Part shown: piece after piece, positions 27,051 to 37,744 of the stretch
How the letters are laid out: each line of letters starts with the position of its first letter
How positions within the stretch are numbered: position 1 is the stretch's first letter
NCBI GenBank assembly: GCA_025359185.1
Contig: JANYHF010000013.1
Coordinates: 1 to 57,429, forward strand
Length of the DNA: 57,429 nt
Direction of reading: 5' to 3'
From: Hyphomicrobiaceae bacterium
GTDB taxonomy: Bacteria; Pseudomonadota; Alphaproteobacteria; Rhizobiales; Hyphomicrobiaceae
Made by a program: the position numbers and the translations under genes
The notes under the pieces: generated by a model
What the model was told of the DNA's origin: nothing
Database searches by the model: none
The model's input: the letters and a program-made list of their open reading frames with translations, nothing else

Positions 27051-27184
27051 GCCTTTCCGCCCCACCCCCTCTCTGTCTCTCCCCCCCCCTCAGGGGGAGA
27101 ACACGCTTGAGCCGAAGGAACTGGTGCTTGGTCCCCTTTCCCCCTTGAGGGGGGAAGGACAGGATGGGGGTGGGGCGGGAAAGC
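27051..27184. repeat. Palindromic element (AAGGACAGGATG family) between rnhA and rimO
   Basis: Ends are inverted (GCCTTTCCGCCCCACCCC near 27051-27068, GGGGTGGGGCGGGAAAGC near 27167-27184). The inner half-palindromes are separated by GAGCCGAAGGAA. The right inner part reads GAAGGACAGGATGGGGG and shares GAAGGACAGGATG with the element inside cobN (51329-51443). It lies between convergent genes, where its hairpin may serve as a two-way terminator. It ends 2 bases from the rimO stop. Confidence 0.7.
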
Positions 27185-27185
27185 G

Positions 27186-28553
<1,368 letters not shown>

Positions 28554-28591
28554 GGCGCTGCTGTTAGCACGGCGATGGGGCGGGTGCCACC

Positions 28592-29131
28592 CTACCGGCC
28601 GACCAGATTACCGACAAACGGCAGCTCCCGGTAGCGGTGGCCGATGTCCATGCCGTAGCCGATGACGAACACGTCGGGACATTCAAAGGCGACGAAATCG
28701 GCATCGACCTCGACCGCGCGCTGGACCGGCTTGTTCAGCAACACGCAGGTCGCAACCCGGGCCGCACCGCGCGCCACCATAAGATCCTTAGCGAACGCCA
28801 GCGTGCGGCCCGACTCAAGAATGTCGTCCACCAGCAGCACATTGCGCCGCGACACATCGGTTTCTACGTCGCGCAGGATTTCGACCGCGCCCGACGACTT
28901 GGTGCTTTTGCGGTAGCTCGACAGCGAAATGAAATCGACCTCGGGCGAAATCCCCGCTTTGTGCATCGCCCGGATCAGATCGGCGGCGAACACGAAGCTG
29001 CCTTTGAGGATGGCGACAACCAACAGGTTGTCCATTTTGGCTGCCGCCACTTGCGCCGCCAGGATGTCGATCTTCCCGGCAATCTGGTCTGCGGAAAACA
29101 CAACTTCGATCTGCGGCGGGGCATTGGTCAT
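28592..29131 (-). CDS. hpt: Hypoxanthine phosphoribosyltransferase
   Basis: The 179-residue enzyme salvages hypoxanthine or guanine with PRPP. The PRPP-binding motif [16 protein letters not shown] (about 100-115) and the FIS/LSSYR loop are intact. The zinc-ribbon gene ends 45 bases upstream on the same strand, so both may share a transcript. Confidence 0.93.
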   Translation of the reverse strand: MTNAPPQIEVVFSADQIAGKIDILAAQVAAAKMDNLLVVAILKGSFVFAADLIRAMHKAGISPEVDFISLSSYRKSTKSSGAVEILRDVETDVSRRNVLLVDDILESGRTLAFAKDLMVARGAARVATCVLLNKPVQRAVEVDADFVAFECPDVFVIGYGMDIGHRYRELPFVGNLVGR

Positions 29132-29176
29132 GGGGCCGTCTCAATTGCGGAATCTTCAGCTTGCCAAGGCCTAAGC

Positions 29177-30271
29177 TCAGCGGCGCAACTTGGCAAACCG
29201 GATTTCGACATTGCGGACGGCGTCGGCGGGCGCCAGGACTACATCCGTAAATGGCACGGTAGCCCCTGGGTCCAGGGCATTGATGCGCACCGCTGTCGCC
29301 CATTCAAACAGTTCCTCCCCAGCTTCGTCATGGAACGCGAACACCACGGAGGGTACAGTCTGGGGCTGCTTGCTCACATTCTTGATTTGGCCGGTGATGC
29401 TAAGCACCGGATGGCCGCTGGGGTCGAGCTGCCATTGCGTATCGACGCCGGTAAACTCAAGGCCCCGCACATTCACAGGCACGCCTAAGCTGGCATAGAT
29501 TTTTGCGGTGCCCGGCAGCATCCGAACGACTTCCTGACGATTGAGATAGGAAAAAGCGGTGAGGCCGGAGAGGGCGCTGAAAAAGACCAGCCATCCTAGC
29601 ACTGCCGGTGTACGGCTCTTGCTCCGTACCGTCCCGGCTTGGATGCCTTGCGCAAAACCACTGCCGTCGACACTCTCGGATTCGATCAGTGGATCGAACC
29701 TTGCCGCACTGGCGGCACGGGCCGAAGCGGCCAGCCGGCTGTTGCGCGAAGCGTCAAAGAACTGATCCTGCGGCAAACTTGGCGTTTTGGCCGCCGGGCC
29801 GGACTGTAAGGCCGCAAGGGCCGCTTCAACTTCGTCGAATCCCGAAGAACGCCTGGCTTGGCGGCGGCGTTCGATCGACTGTGAGATGGGCGAGCCGGCT
29901 GCCGCACGGTTGCCGTCGCGGCCATCTACAAGCGGTTCTGTCGGCGTGTTCGCCGGAGCCATCACGGCATCTTGCCAAGACCGCGGCACCACCGCCTGTG
30001 TCGCTGGCTGTGTCATTGTGGAGCTAGCAAACGCCTCAGCTTTGTCATTTTCCGGGCCGATCGTTGACCGTGTCAGCCGGACAGTCACGGGGCCATCCGA
30101 AACCACCTTTTGGGATGGAGGGGCCGCCTCAGGCTGCGTAACAGAGCTATCGCCCTGCACGCGCCACACCGTCGAGCACCCGGTGCAACGCACCTTGCGC
30201 CCGCGCACATTGCTGGCGTCGGGAATATCGTAAGCGGCGCCACACTGCGGACAGCTGATGATCGTAGTCAA
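29177..30271 (-). CDS. MJ0042-type zinc-ribbon protein with DUF3426 domain
   Basis: The N-terminal zinc ribbon (CPQCGAAYDIPDASN...VRCTGCSTVWRV) holds four cysteines within the first 40 residues. A low-complexity linker of about 200 residues and one membrane helix (near 'VLGWLVFFSALSGLTAF') follow. The C-terminal periplasmic DUF3426 domain ends FTDVVLAPADAVRNVEIRF. The chosen TTG start at 30271 places the ribbon at residues 1-40; a TTG at 30301 adds 10 residues. Role unknown; the gene is divergent from ftsE, as in many alphaproteobacteria. Confidence 0.85.
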   Translation of the reverse strand: MTTIISCPQCGAAYDIPDASNVRGRKVRCTGCSTVWRVQGDSSVTQPEAAPPSQKVVSDGPVTVRLTRSTIGPENDKAEAFASSTMTQPATQAVVPRSWQDAVMAPANTPTEPLVDGRDGNRAAAGSPISQSIERRRQARRSSGFDEVEAALAALQSGPAAKTPSLPQDQFFDASRNSRLAASARAASAARFDPLIESESVDGSGFAQGIQAGTVRSKSRTPAVLGWLVFFSALSGLTAFSYLNRQEVVRMLPGTAKIYASLGVPVNVRGLEFTGVDTQWQLDPSGHPVLSITGQIKNVSKQPQTVPSVVFAFHDEAGEELFEWATAVRINALDPGATVPFTDVVLAPADAVRNVEIRFAKLRR

Positions 30272-30420
30272 ACCGATGAGCCTTCGGTTGGCGAGGAACA
30301 ATTGGAGTCTATTGTGAATAGTGGAGCAAGTAAGACGGATTTGATGGCCGGGCCATCGGAAAGCTGCCTATATCCCGATTGCCGCGATCTGGGAATCGCT
30401 ACCAACCCGGAATTTTGCGC

Positions 30421-31077
30421 ATGATTCGCCTGCAAGGCATGGGACTAAAATACGGTCGCGGAGCCAATGTGCTCACGGATGTCAATTTTCATCTGCGCCC
30501 TGGCTCGTTCCACTTCCTGACAGGTCCGTCGGGCTCAGGCAAGACCAGCCTGTTGCGGATGTTGTTCATGTCACTGCAGCCGACATCGGGCCAGATCCTA
30601 CTGTTTGGCCAGAATATCACCACCGTGTCACTGACCCGACGGGCCCAGTTGCGGCGGCGCATTGGCATCGTGTTCCAGGACTTCCGGCTGCTCGACCACC
30701 TCAGTACCTGGGAGAACGTGGCGCTGCCACTGCGCGTCGTTGGCCGGCGCATGAGCGACTATAAGGAGGACGTGACCGACCTTCTGCAATGGGTGGGCCT
30801 TGGCGAGCGAATGCACGCCTATCCGCCCGTTCTCTCTGGCGGCGAGAAGCAGCGTGCCGCTATCGCTAGGGCGGTGATCGGCAAGCCTGAGCTGCTGCTC
30901 GCTGACGAACCCACCGGCAACGTCGATCCGGTGATGGCCCGCCGCTTGCTGCGGCTGTTCATCGAACTGAACCGTCTCGGCACGTCTGTCATTATTGCCA
31001 CCCATGACCATCAATTGATGAAACAATTCAAAGCGCCAAAGCTGGAGCTGCACGAGGGCCATGTCCGGATCGTCTGA
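30421..31077 (+). CDS. ftsE: Cell division ATP-binding protein FtsE
   Basis: FtsE is the ATPase of the FtsEX complex, which activates peptidoglycan hydrolysis at the septum. The 218-residue ABC protein has Walker A GPSGSGKT (35-42), signature LSGGEKQR (about 139-146) and Walker B LLLADEPTGN. The start at 30421 (MIRLQGMGLKYG) is the family start; a longer frame adds 14 residues. It overlaps ftsX by 17 bases. Confidence 0.96.
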   Translation: MIRLQGMGLKYGRGANVLTDVNFHLRPGSFHFLTGPSGSGKTSLLRMLFMSLQPTSGQILLFGQNITTVSLTRRAQLRRRIGIVFQDFRLLDHLSTWENVALPLRVVGRRMSDYKEDVTDLLQWVGLGERMHAYPPVLSGGEKQRAAIARAVIGKPELLLADEPTGNVDPVMARRLLRLFIELNRLGTSVIIATHDHQLMKQFKAPKLELHEGHVRIV

Positions 31078-32122
31078 CAGCATGGCGCCGCAGTTCCCTG
31101 GCTCGTCCACCGATCCTGATGCGCCTCAGGGCGGCGACCGGGTTCCCGGCTTGCATGGGGCATCGCGCTCGGCCGAGGAGTCCGCCGCTGACACCAAGCG
31201 AGCCAAGGCGGCGTTGGGCGCGGTGTCGGCACCGATCGTGCCAGCCGGCTCCGTCACGGGCCGCTCGCTCACGCTTGTCATCACCATCATGTGCTTCCTT
31301 GCCTGCCTGACGGCCGGTGGCGTATATATGATCAACCAGTCGGCAGCGGCCTGGCTGCGCAATATCGCCAGTGAGGTCACCGTTCAGGTCGAGGCGGCCG
31401 AAGACGCTCAAGCCACCGACGCCATCGTCAACCGCGTGGCGGACTATCTTGGCCGCCAGGCTGGTGTGCGCGCGGCGCGGCCACTATCGGCCGAAGAGTC
31501 CAACGCTTTGCTCGAACCCTGGCTAGGCCAGACCGATGTATTGAGCAGCCTACCCGTGCCGCGCCTGATTGCGATCAACCTCGATCTCAGCCAGCCGCCC
31601 GATATCGAAGCCCTGCGCGGGGTCCTGGCCAAGGATTTTCCAACCGCCCAACTCGACGATCACCGGCACTGGCAGGCGCAGATTCGCGCGGTGACCCGGT
31701 CTCTTGCCCTCGGCGGGCTGGCCATTCTGGTGCTGGTTGGTGCGGCCACGACGGCCATCATCATTTCAGCAACCCGCAGCGCCATGGCCTCCAACCGCGA
31801 GATCGTGGAAGTGCTGAATTTCGTTGGCGCCAATGACCGTTTCATTTCGCGCGAGTTCGAGAAGCATTTTCTGGCCCTTGGTATCCGCGCCGGCGTGGTC
31901 GGAGCGGCGTCGGCGATGCTGGTATTTCTGGTGTTGCCAACGCTGGTGCCTTTGCTCGGCGGAGGCGCCGTGACCACGGCCGAACTGCGCAATTTTGCCG
32001 GCGGCGGCGTGCTCGATCTGGCGGGATATTTGTTGCTTGGCATCGTCGTTGTCGTCATCGCGGCCCTGTGCATGCTGACCTCGCGCTATGGCGTTTTCCG
32101 CATTCTGCACGCCAGAACCTGA
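31061..32122 (+). CDS. ftsX: Cell division protein FtsX
   Basis: The 353-residue permease-like partner of FtsE has a long hydrophilic cytosolic N-terminus (about 65 residues, Pro/Ala-rich). One membrane helix (about 68-88), a periplasmic loop that contacts hydrolase activators, and three C-terminal helices follow. The order and overlap with ftsE fit FtsEX. Confidence 0.93.
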   Translation: MSGSSDSMAPQFPGSSTDPDAPQGGDRVPGLHGASRSAEESAADTKRAKAALGAVSAPIVPAGSVTGRSLTLVITIMCFLACLTAGGVYMINQSAAAWLRNIASEVTVQVEAAEDAQATDAIVNRVADYLGRQAGVRAARPLSAEESNALLEPWLGQTDVLSSLPVPRLIAINLDLSQPPDIEALRGVLAKDFPTAQLDDHRHWQAQIRAVTRSLALGGLAILVLVGAATTAIIISATRSAMASNREIVEVLNFVGANDRFISREFEKHFLALGIRAGVVGAASAMLVFLVLPTLVPLLGGGAVTTAELRNFAGGGVLDLAGYLLLGIVVVVIAALCMLTSRYGVFRILHART

Positions 32123-32260
32123 TCGGTCCGACCCGATTGCGCCCCATTTTGCGGGCACTCTCTTCGGCAGAACATGGCCGTTGGGTGTAGGCTAAGCGCT
32201 GCGCCCGGTGATTCGCTTCGATGCAAGATGTTGCGGCCGTTAGACCTTGGGGGTGTGAAA

Positions 32261-32920
32261 ATGATTCCTGCCCTGAGATTGATTACCCGGCTGGCCGGTG
32301 GCCTGATCATTTTGTTGTCAACCGGCTTTGTAGTGTTCGCTGCCATGGCCTCACAGCCAGCAGGCCAGCCGCCGATTGCCGACGGCATCGTTGCCCTGAC
32401 GGGTGGCGAAGCCCGAATCGATGAAGCTGTGCGGCTGTTGGCTGATCATCGCGGTAAACGGATGCTGATTAGCGGCGTCAACCCGCATACCACCCGCAGC
32501 GCCCTGGAACGCTTGACACCGGACTATGCAGCGCTTTTTGATTGCTGCATCGACATTGGCTATTGGGCGCAGGACACCATCGGCAACGCCGACGAGACCC
32601 AGGTCTGGGCCAGCCGCCGCGGTTTCCGGCGGCTGATCGTGGTCACGTCGGGTTATCACATGGCCCGCAGCATGGCTGAATTGTCTCGCGCCATGCCAAA
32701 CGTTGAACTGATCCCACATCCAGTTCTGGCGTCTGTTCAGCGGGCCGAGGCCTGGTGGACTTCGCCGTCGGCGACACGGCTGCTGCTGGTGGAATACCTG
32801 AAATTCCTGCCGGCACTTGCTCGCCTTGGGATGGCACGGGCTTTCGGCAGCTTGACGCCCCAATCCTCGGCAGCAGCGGTCGCGCCAACACATTTTGGCA
32901 GCAAGGCCTCGGTCGATTGA
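32261..32920 (+). CDS. YdcF family protein (DUF218)
   Basis: The 219-residue protein has an N-terminal signal/anchor helix (about 5-30) and a DUF218 domain with IVALTGGEARIDEAVRLL, the GNADETQVWA motif and VVTSGYHMARSMAEL. Some DUF218 members act in envelope carbohydrate metabolism; no substrate can be named. An upstream start at 32174 in frame is possible, but the ATG at 32261 places the membrane helix at the N-terminus. It follows ftsX. Confidence 0.83.
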   Translation: MIPALRLITRLAGGLIILLSTGFVVFAAMASQPAGQPPIADGIVALTGGEARIDEAVRLLADHRGKRMLISGVNPHTTRSALERLTPDYAALFDCCIDIGYWAQDTIGNADETQVWASRRGFRRLIVVTSGYHMARSMAELSRAMPNVELIPHPVLASVQRAEAWWTSPSATRLLLVEYLKFLPALARLGMARAFGSLTPQSSAAAVAPTHFGSKASVD

Positions 32921-32947
32921 CCTGAGGCGCTTGCCACCCTGGTTGGG

Positions 32948-33391
32948 TTACGCTCCCACCACGTCAAACACCAAATCGATGTTGTTGCGCGTGGCGTGCG
33001 AGTACGGGCAGATCTTCTCGTGCGCCTCGGCGACCAGCGCCTTCAACTCGGCCGCCGGCAGACTGCGATCCTCGATGTGCATCTTAGCTGCGATGCCAAA
33101 GCCGCCACCTTCGCGCGGGCCAATCGAAACGGTGCATGTCGCCTTGGCCTTGCTGGCGTCCTTCTTGTGCTGGCTGGCAACCAGCGCGAGCGCGCCAACG
33201 AAACAGGCCGCATAGCCCGCCGCAAACAGATGCTCCGGTGTCGATGCGCCGGCCTTACCAGGACCGCCCATTTCCTTGGGTGTCGACAGTTCGGCCTTCA
33301 CTAGCCCATCGGCAGTCTCCGTATGACCGTTGCGGCCGCCGATGGCTGTTGCGGCGATGGTGAATAGCGGCTTGATTGCGTTCGCGCTCAT
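32948..33391 (-). CDS. ohr: Organic hydroperoxide resistance protein (Ohr/OsmC family)
   Basis: The 147-residue thiol peroxidase detoxifies organic hydroperoxides. The two redox cysteines are C63 (AACFVGAL) and C128 (KICPYSHA), spaced as in Ohr. The gene has no neighbouring ohrR, so its regulation cannot be inferred. It is transcribed away from plsC. Confidence 0.94.
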   Translation of the reverse strand: MSANAIKPLFTIAATAIGGRNGHTETADGLVKAELSTPKEMGGPGKAGASTPEHLFAAGYAACFVGALALVASQHKKDASKAKATCTVSIGPREGGGFGIAAKMHIEDRSLPAAELKALVAEAHEKICPYSHATRNNIDLVFDVVGA

Positions 33392-33504
33392 GACGTCTCC
33401 TTACTCGACGATAGGGTGTCTACGATCACATGACCTTGCGCCCGGTACCGCTTGCGATCAAGAGCTAGTCGACTGTGCCTGCTTGCCATGCGTGAAAGGC
33501 ATCC

Positions 33505-34239
33505 ATGATTCGCTCAACGCTCTTTAACGCCGCCTTCTATGTCGTTACGGCGTGTTTTCTGTTCTTTGGCAGTCCGTTGCTGTTGTGCCCGCGATCCTGG
33601 GCCATGGCAGGCCTCAGCGCCCATGCACTCACCTGCTGCTGGCTGCTGCGGGTGATCGTGGGCACACGCATCGAAGTTCGCGGCCGTGAAAATCTGCCAG
33701 CGGGTGCGGCCCTGATCGTAGCCAAGCATCAGTCCGCCTGGGACACTTTTGGCCTCATCCCGCTGCTGCATGATCCCGCTGTTGTCATGAAGGCCGAACT
33801 CGCCGCCGTACCGGTCTACGGCTGGTTCTCGCGAAAGTTCGGTATGATATTTGTGTCGCGCGAGCAGAAGGCGCGGGCCTTGAAAGCGATGCTCGCAGAG
33901 GCCCGCGACCGGGCGGCGGCTGGCCGGCATATTCTGATTTTTCCCGAGGGCACACGGCGGCCACCGGGCGCGCCACCGGATTACAAGCCAGGTGTTGCGG
34001 CAGTCTATGAGACGCTCAATTTGCCTTGCGTGCCGGTCGCCCTTAACTCCGGGCTGTTCTGGCCCCGCCGGCAGTTTCGCCGCTACCCCGGCACCCTCAT
34101 TGTCGAGTTTCTGCCGCAAATCCCAGCCGGAACACCGCGCCGGATATTCATGGCTAAGCTGGAAGAACAAATCGAGACAGCAACCAGTTTGCTGGTCGCC
34201 GAGGGTCGGAGTGCCAGTCAGGGGCATGGGTACAAATAG
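33505..34239 (+). CDS. plsC: 1-acyl-sn-glycerol-3-phosphate acyltransferase
   Basis: PlsC acylates lysophosphatidate at the inner membrane. The 244-residue protein has N-terminal membrane helices, the catalytic HxxxxD motif (H75 and D80 in KHQSAWD) and the FPEGTR motif (about 146-151). An Ala-Arg stretch between them is standard. The position after ydcF and ftsX is conserved in alphaproteobacteria, although ohr interrupts here. Confidence 0.94.
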   Translation: MIRSTLFNAAFYVVTACFLFFGSPLLLCPRSWAMAGLSAHALTCCWLLRVIVGTRIEVRGRENLPAGAALIVAKHQSAWDTFGLIPLLHDPAVVMKAELAAVPVYGWFSRKFGMIFVSREQKARALKAMLAEARDRAAAGRHILIFPEGTRRPPGAPPDYKPGVAAVYETLNLPCVPVALNSGLFWPRRQFRRYPGTLIVEFLPQIPAGTPRRIFMAKLEEQIETATSLLVAEGRSASQGHGYK

Positions 34240-34250
34240 AGAACATTTTG

Positions 34251-34279
34251 TTGACGGCTCTACCGCTGCCCCCTAAGAT
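34251..34279 (+). promoter_or_regulatory. Candidate promoter of nrdJ
   Basis: TTGACG (34251-34256) and TAAGAT (34274-34279) are separated by 17 bases and sit 41 bases before the nrdJ ATG. No cobalamin riboswitch or NrdR-box pair was recognised in this 81-base gap. Confidence 0.6.
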
Positions 34280-34320
34280 CATCCCGTGAACAGTTTCAGC
34301 GGCGTGCGGCGGCCTTTCCC

Positions 34321-36627
34321 ATGGAGCACATAGCTAACCTATCGATCTCCCAGCATATTTGGGATTTGAAATACCGGCTTCGCGACGCCCAAGGCCAACC
34401 TGTTGACCAAAGCCTTGATGACACCTGGTCGCGCGTCGCCCGGGCGGCGGCGGGCGCTGAGAAGCCCAAGGACCGCAAGCGCTGGGCCGATGCGTTTGAG
34501 CGCAGTCTGGCCGATTTTGCCTTTCTGCCCGCAGGCCGCATCTTGGCGGGGGCCGGCACCGGGCGGAACGTCACGCTGTTCAATTGCTTTGTCCTCGGCA
34601 CCATCGAGGACGACATGGCGTCGATCTTCGACAATGTGAAGGACGCGGCGCTGACCATGCAGCAAGGCGGCGGCATCGGGCACGACTTCTCCACCCTCCG
34701 GCCTAAGGGCGCACCCGTGAAGGGTGTCGGAGCCGACGCCTCGGGTCCCGTGAGTTTTATGGATGTGTGGGACGCCATGTGCAAAACCATCATGTCCGCC
34801 GGGCAACGGCGGGGCGCCATGATGGCAACCCTAAGGTGCGATCATCCCGATATCGAGGACTTCATAGCGGCCAAGGCCGATGCCAAGCGTCTGCGCAATT
34901 TCAATCTGTCGGTGCTGGTGACGGATGCCTTTGTTACCGCCGTGAAGGCCGATGCGAATTGGCCACTTTTGTTTACTGGCAAGGTCTACCGGACCGTGCG
35001 CGCAAAATCGCTCTGGCAACAGATCATGCGCGCGACCTACGATTTTGCCGAGCCTGGCGTGATTTTCATTGACCGCATCAACGCGCAAAACAATCTCGCT
35101 TATTGCGAGACTATCTCGGCCACCAATCCGTGCGGCGAGCAACCTCTACCGCCCAACGGAGCCTGCCTGCTGGGCTCGATCAATCTTGCGCGGCTGGTGC
35201 GCAATCCGTTCACAGCCAAAGCGTCTTTGGACCTCGCCCGCCTTGAAGAGCTGACGGCAGTTGCGGTGCGGTTTCTGGACAATGTCATCGATATCTCAGG
35301 CTATCCCTTAAAGGCTCAGAAAACGGAAGCCATGGCCAAACGGAGGATGGGCCTCGGCATCACCGGGCTCGCCGATGCGCTCATACTGTCTGGCCTCAAC
35401 TATGCCAAAGCCGATGGCCGGGCGCAGGCGGCCGAATGGATGGCGGCCATTCAGAACGCCGCCTATCAGGCCAGCAGCGACCTAGCCGCGACGCGCGGGT
35501 CCTTTCCGCTGTTCGATGGCAAGAAGCTTCTGGATCGGCCAAACGTGCGGGCTTTGAGGCCAGAGGTGCGCAAATCCATCGGCCGGAACGGGCTGCGCAA
35601 TGGCCTGCTGACATCGATCGCACCCACCGGCACCATTTCGCTGCTGGCCGAGAATGTCTCCAGCGGCATCGAACCCGTCTTTGGGCTGAGCTATCAGCGC
35701 CGCATCCTGGGGGAAAATGGCATCTCCAGGCAATTGCTGGTGGAAGACTACGCTCACAAACTGTTCCAGAGTTTGAACGGGTCAGCTGGTCCGCGTACTG
35801 ACAGCTTTGTCACGGCAGCTGACTTGACGCCGGATGCGCATCTTCAGATGCAGGCGGCCTTGCAGCCTCACGTCGATAGTTCGATCTCCAAAACGATCAA
35901 TTGCCCGGAATCCATCAGCTTTGCCGACTTCGAGCAGGTCTACCTGACCGCGTACGATCTCGGCTTGAAAGGCTGTACGACATTCCGGCCCAATCCGACG
36001 ACAGGCTCGATCCTCACAGCCTCACCGGAGGCAATAGCCGATCAGAAGGCTCTGCCTGTCGCGACGGCGGCGATCCATCCGCCCATAGCAGCAGCCTCCG
36101 GCACGCCTTTAGCGCGGGACGATGTCCTTCCGGGCTATACCTACAAACTGCGATGGCCGGAGTCCGATCATGCGATCTACATCACGCTCAACGATGTGAT
36201 CGAGACGGGTCAAAGGCGACCATTCGAGATCTTCATCAACTCGAAAAACCTGGAGCATTACGCCTGGACGGTCGCCCTGACGCGGATGATCTCTGCCGTG
36301 TTCCGGCGGGGTGGCGATGTGTCCTTTGTTGTCGAGGAACTCAAAGCGGTGTTCGATCCGCGTGGCGGCCAGTGGATGGACGGCCACTATGTGCCGAGCC
36401 TGCTGGCAGCCATTGGCGCCATTATTGAACAACACATGATCGCAACTGGTTTTCAGACGGGACTTGATGGGGTTGTTAGCCGCCCGCCAAGCCCCCCATT
36501 TCAGGCTGAGTTCAATCAAGTCGCTGCACCGTCCGCACGCTTCTGCCCAAGATGCCAACAGCCCGCGCTGATCATTCAGGAAGGCTGCTGGGTCTGCCAG
36601 AACTGCGGCTACTCGAAATGCAGTTAA
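34321..36627 (+). CDS. nrdJ: Adenosylcobalamin-dependent (class II) ribonucleotide reductase
   Basis: The 768-residue enzyme reduces ribonucleotides using adenosylcobalamin as radical source and needs no oxygen. The block NCFVLGTIEDDMASIFDNVK and the QGGGIGHDFSTLRPKGAP loop lie near the N-terminus. The ATNPCGEQPLPPNGACLLGS motif carries the catalytic cysteine and glutamate. A C-terminal zinc ribbon with CPRCQQPALIIQEGCWVCQNC follows. The nearby cobalamin island supplies the cofactor. No other ribonucleotide reductase is in the window. Confidence 0.95.
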   Translation: MEHIANLSISQHIWDLKYRLRDAQGQPVDQSLDDTWSRVARAAAGAEKPKDRKRWADAFERSLADFAFLPAGRILAGAGTGRNVTLFNCFVLGTIEDDMASIFDNVKDAALTMQQGGGIGHDFSTLRPKGAPVKGVGADASGPVSFMDVWDAMCKTIMSAGQRRGAMMATLRCDHPDIEDFIAAKADAKRLRNFNLSVLVTDAFVTAVKADANWPLLFTGKVYRTVRAKSLWQQIMRATYDFAEPGVIFIDRINAQNNLAYCETISATNPCGEQPLPPNGACLLGSINLARLVRNPFTAKASLDLARLEELTAVAVRFLDNVIDISGYPLKAQKTEAMAKRRMGLGITGLADALILSGLNYAKADGRAQAAEWMAAIQNAAYQASSDLAATRGSFPLFDGKKLLDRPNVRALRPEVRKSIGRNGLRNGLLTSIAPTGTISLLAENVSSGIEPVFGLSYQRRILGENGISRQLLVEDYAHKLFQSLNGSAGPRTDSFVTAADLTPDAHLQMQAALQPHVDSSISKTINCPESISFADFEQVYLTAYDLGLKGCTTFRPNPTTGSILTASPEAIADQKALPVATAAIHPPIAAASGTPLARDDVLPGYTYKLRWPESDHAIYITLNDVIETGQRRPFEIFINSKNLEHYAWTVALTRMISAVFRRGGDVSFVVEELKAVFDPRGGQWMDGHYVPSLLAAIGAIIEQHMIATGFQTGLDGVVSRPPSPPFQAEFNQVAAPSARFCPRCQQPALIIQEGCWVCQNCGYSKCS

Positions 36628-36632
36628 AAGAC

Positions 36633-37598
36633 TTAACGCCGTTCCGCGCGCAGCAAGCGATCGTTGATGGCCTCACCCAACCCCGAGGATGAGATCGGCA
36701 TGACGGCAATCATAGCAGTGCCGGGCTGGTCCAGCTGCCGCAACCCGGCGAACAGATTGGCCGCCGCTTCAAGCAAGTCACCCGAACAGCTGAGGTTGAA
36801 AACTGGCCCAGAAGCTGGGAGCGGCGCTGGTCCAAAGGCCAACAAGGCTTCACCCGGCTCAACGTGAGTGGCGTGGAGCCGAACCCGGGCCTGCGGCGCA
36901 TAGTGGCTGAGCAGTTGCCCCGGCGACACTGGCTGCGCGTGGCCATCGGCGGCCCGCAACAGCGGATGCCCTGCGACCGCCGCCAATTGGGCCGCTGTGA
37001 TCGCCCCCGGCCGGAGCAGCACCGCTCTCTCGCCAGAGGCCTCAACGACCGTCGACTCGAGGCCAAATTGCGTGGGCCCGCCATCGAGCACGACGGCAAC
37101 ACGAGCGCCCAAATCAGCCTCGACATGGGCAGCCCACGTCGCGCTTACATGCCCGGACCGGTTGGCCGACGGCGCCGCTATGGGAACTCCAGCAAATGCC
37201 AGAAGCGATTGCGCCACCCGATGGGCAGGTACGCGCAGGGCAATCGTGCTCAATCCCGCTGTCGCGAAGTCTGCCACGGGGCAACTTGGCGTGCGCGGGA
37301 CAACCAGCGTCAATGGCCCAGGCCAAAACCTTTCGGCCAACTGCTTTGCCAACGGCCCAAACCGTCCCAACCGGAATGCCGCCGTAGCATCCGCGACATG
37401 CACAATCAACGGGTTGAAACTGGGCCGCCCCTTGGCTTCGAAGATCGCGGCGACCGCGCGGCCTTGAGTTGCGTCAGCGCCCAATCCGTAGACGGTTTCA
37501 GTCGGAAATCCAACCAATCCACCTGCCCGCAAAATACCGGCTGCGCGCTCAATCGCGTCTTGGGTTGAGGGAACGATAGGCATCCAGGTTTCACTCAT
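36633..37598 (-). CDS. tsaC: L-threonylcarbamoyladenylate synthase (Sua5 type)
   Basis: The enzyme makes threonylcarbamoyl-AMP for t6A modification of tRNA. The 321-residue length, with YrdC domain (about 10-200, PTETVYGLGADA, PSANRSGHVS) plus a C-terminal Sua5 domain, makes it the longer Sua5 type. Start at 37598 (MSETWMPIV); the open frame extends 34 residues further without family match. It ends 5 bases after the convergent nrdJ stop. Confidence 0.92.
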   Translation of the reverse strand: MSETWMPIVPSTQDAIERAAGILRAGGLVGFPTETVYGLGADATQGRAVAAIFEAKGRPSFNPLIVHVADATAAFRLGRFGPLAKQLAERFWPGPLTLVVPRTPSCPVADFATAGLSTIALRVPAHRVAQSLLAFAGVPIAAPSANRSGHVSATWAAHVEADLGARVAVVLDGGPTQFGLESTVVEASGERAVLLRPGAITAAQLAAVAGHPLLRAADGHAQPVSPGQLLSHYAPQARVRLHATHVEPGEALLAFGPAPLPASGPVFNLSCSGDLLEAAANLFAGLRQLDQPGTAMIAVMPISSSGLGEAINDRLLRAERR

Positions 37599-37744
37599 GA
37601 CAGCAGACGGGCTTTGCCCAGGCGTGCGGATCAGAATATGCTTTTCAGCGGACCCTAGCCAGCCCATCCGGGTGTGCCGCTTATCGCGTGTCTGCGTCAA
37701 GTCTGCCGAGCCAAGCCACCAATGAAAGTAAATCGGGCCTCACC

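Noticed and set aside
28637-29488. 283-codon frame opposite hpt and the zinc-ribbon gene
   Set aside because: Antisense shadow of two recognised genes.
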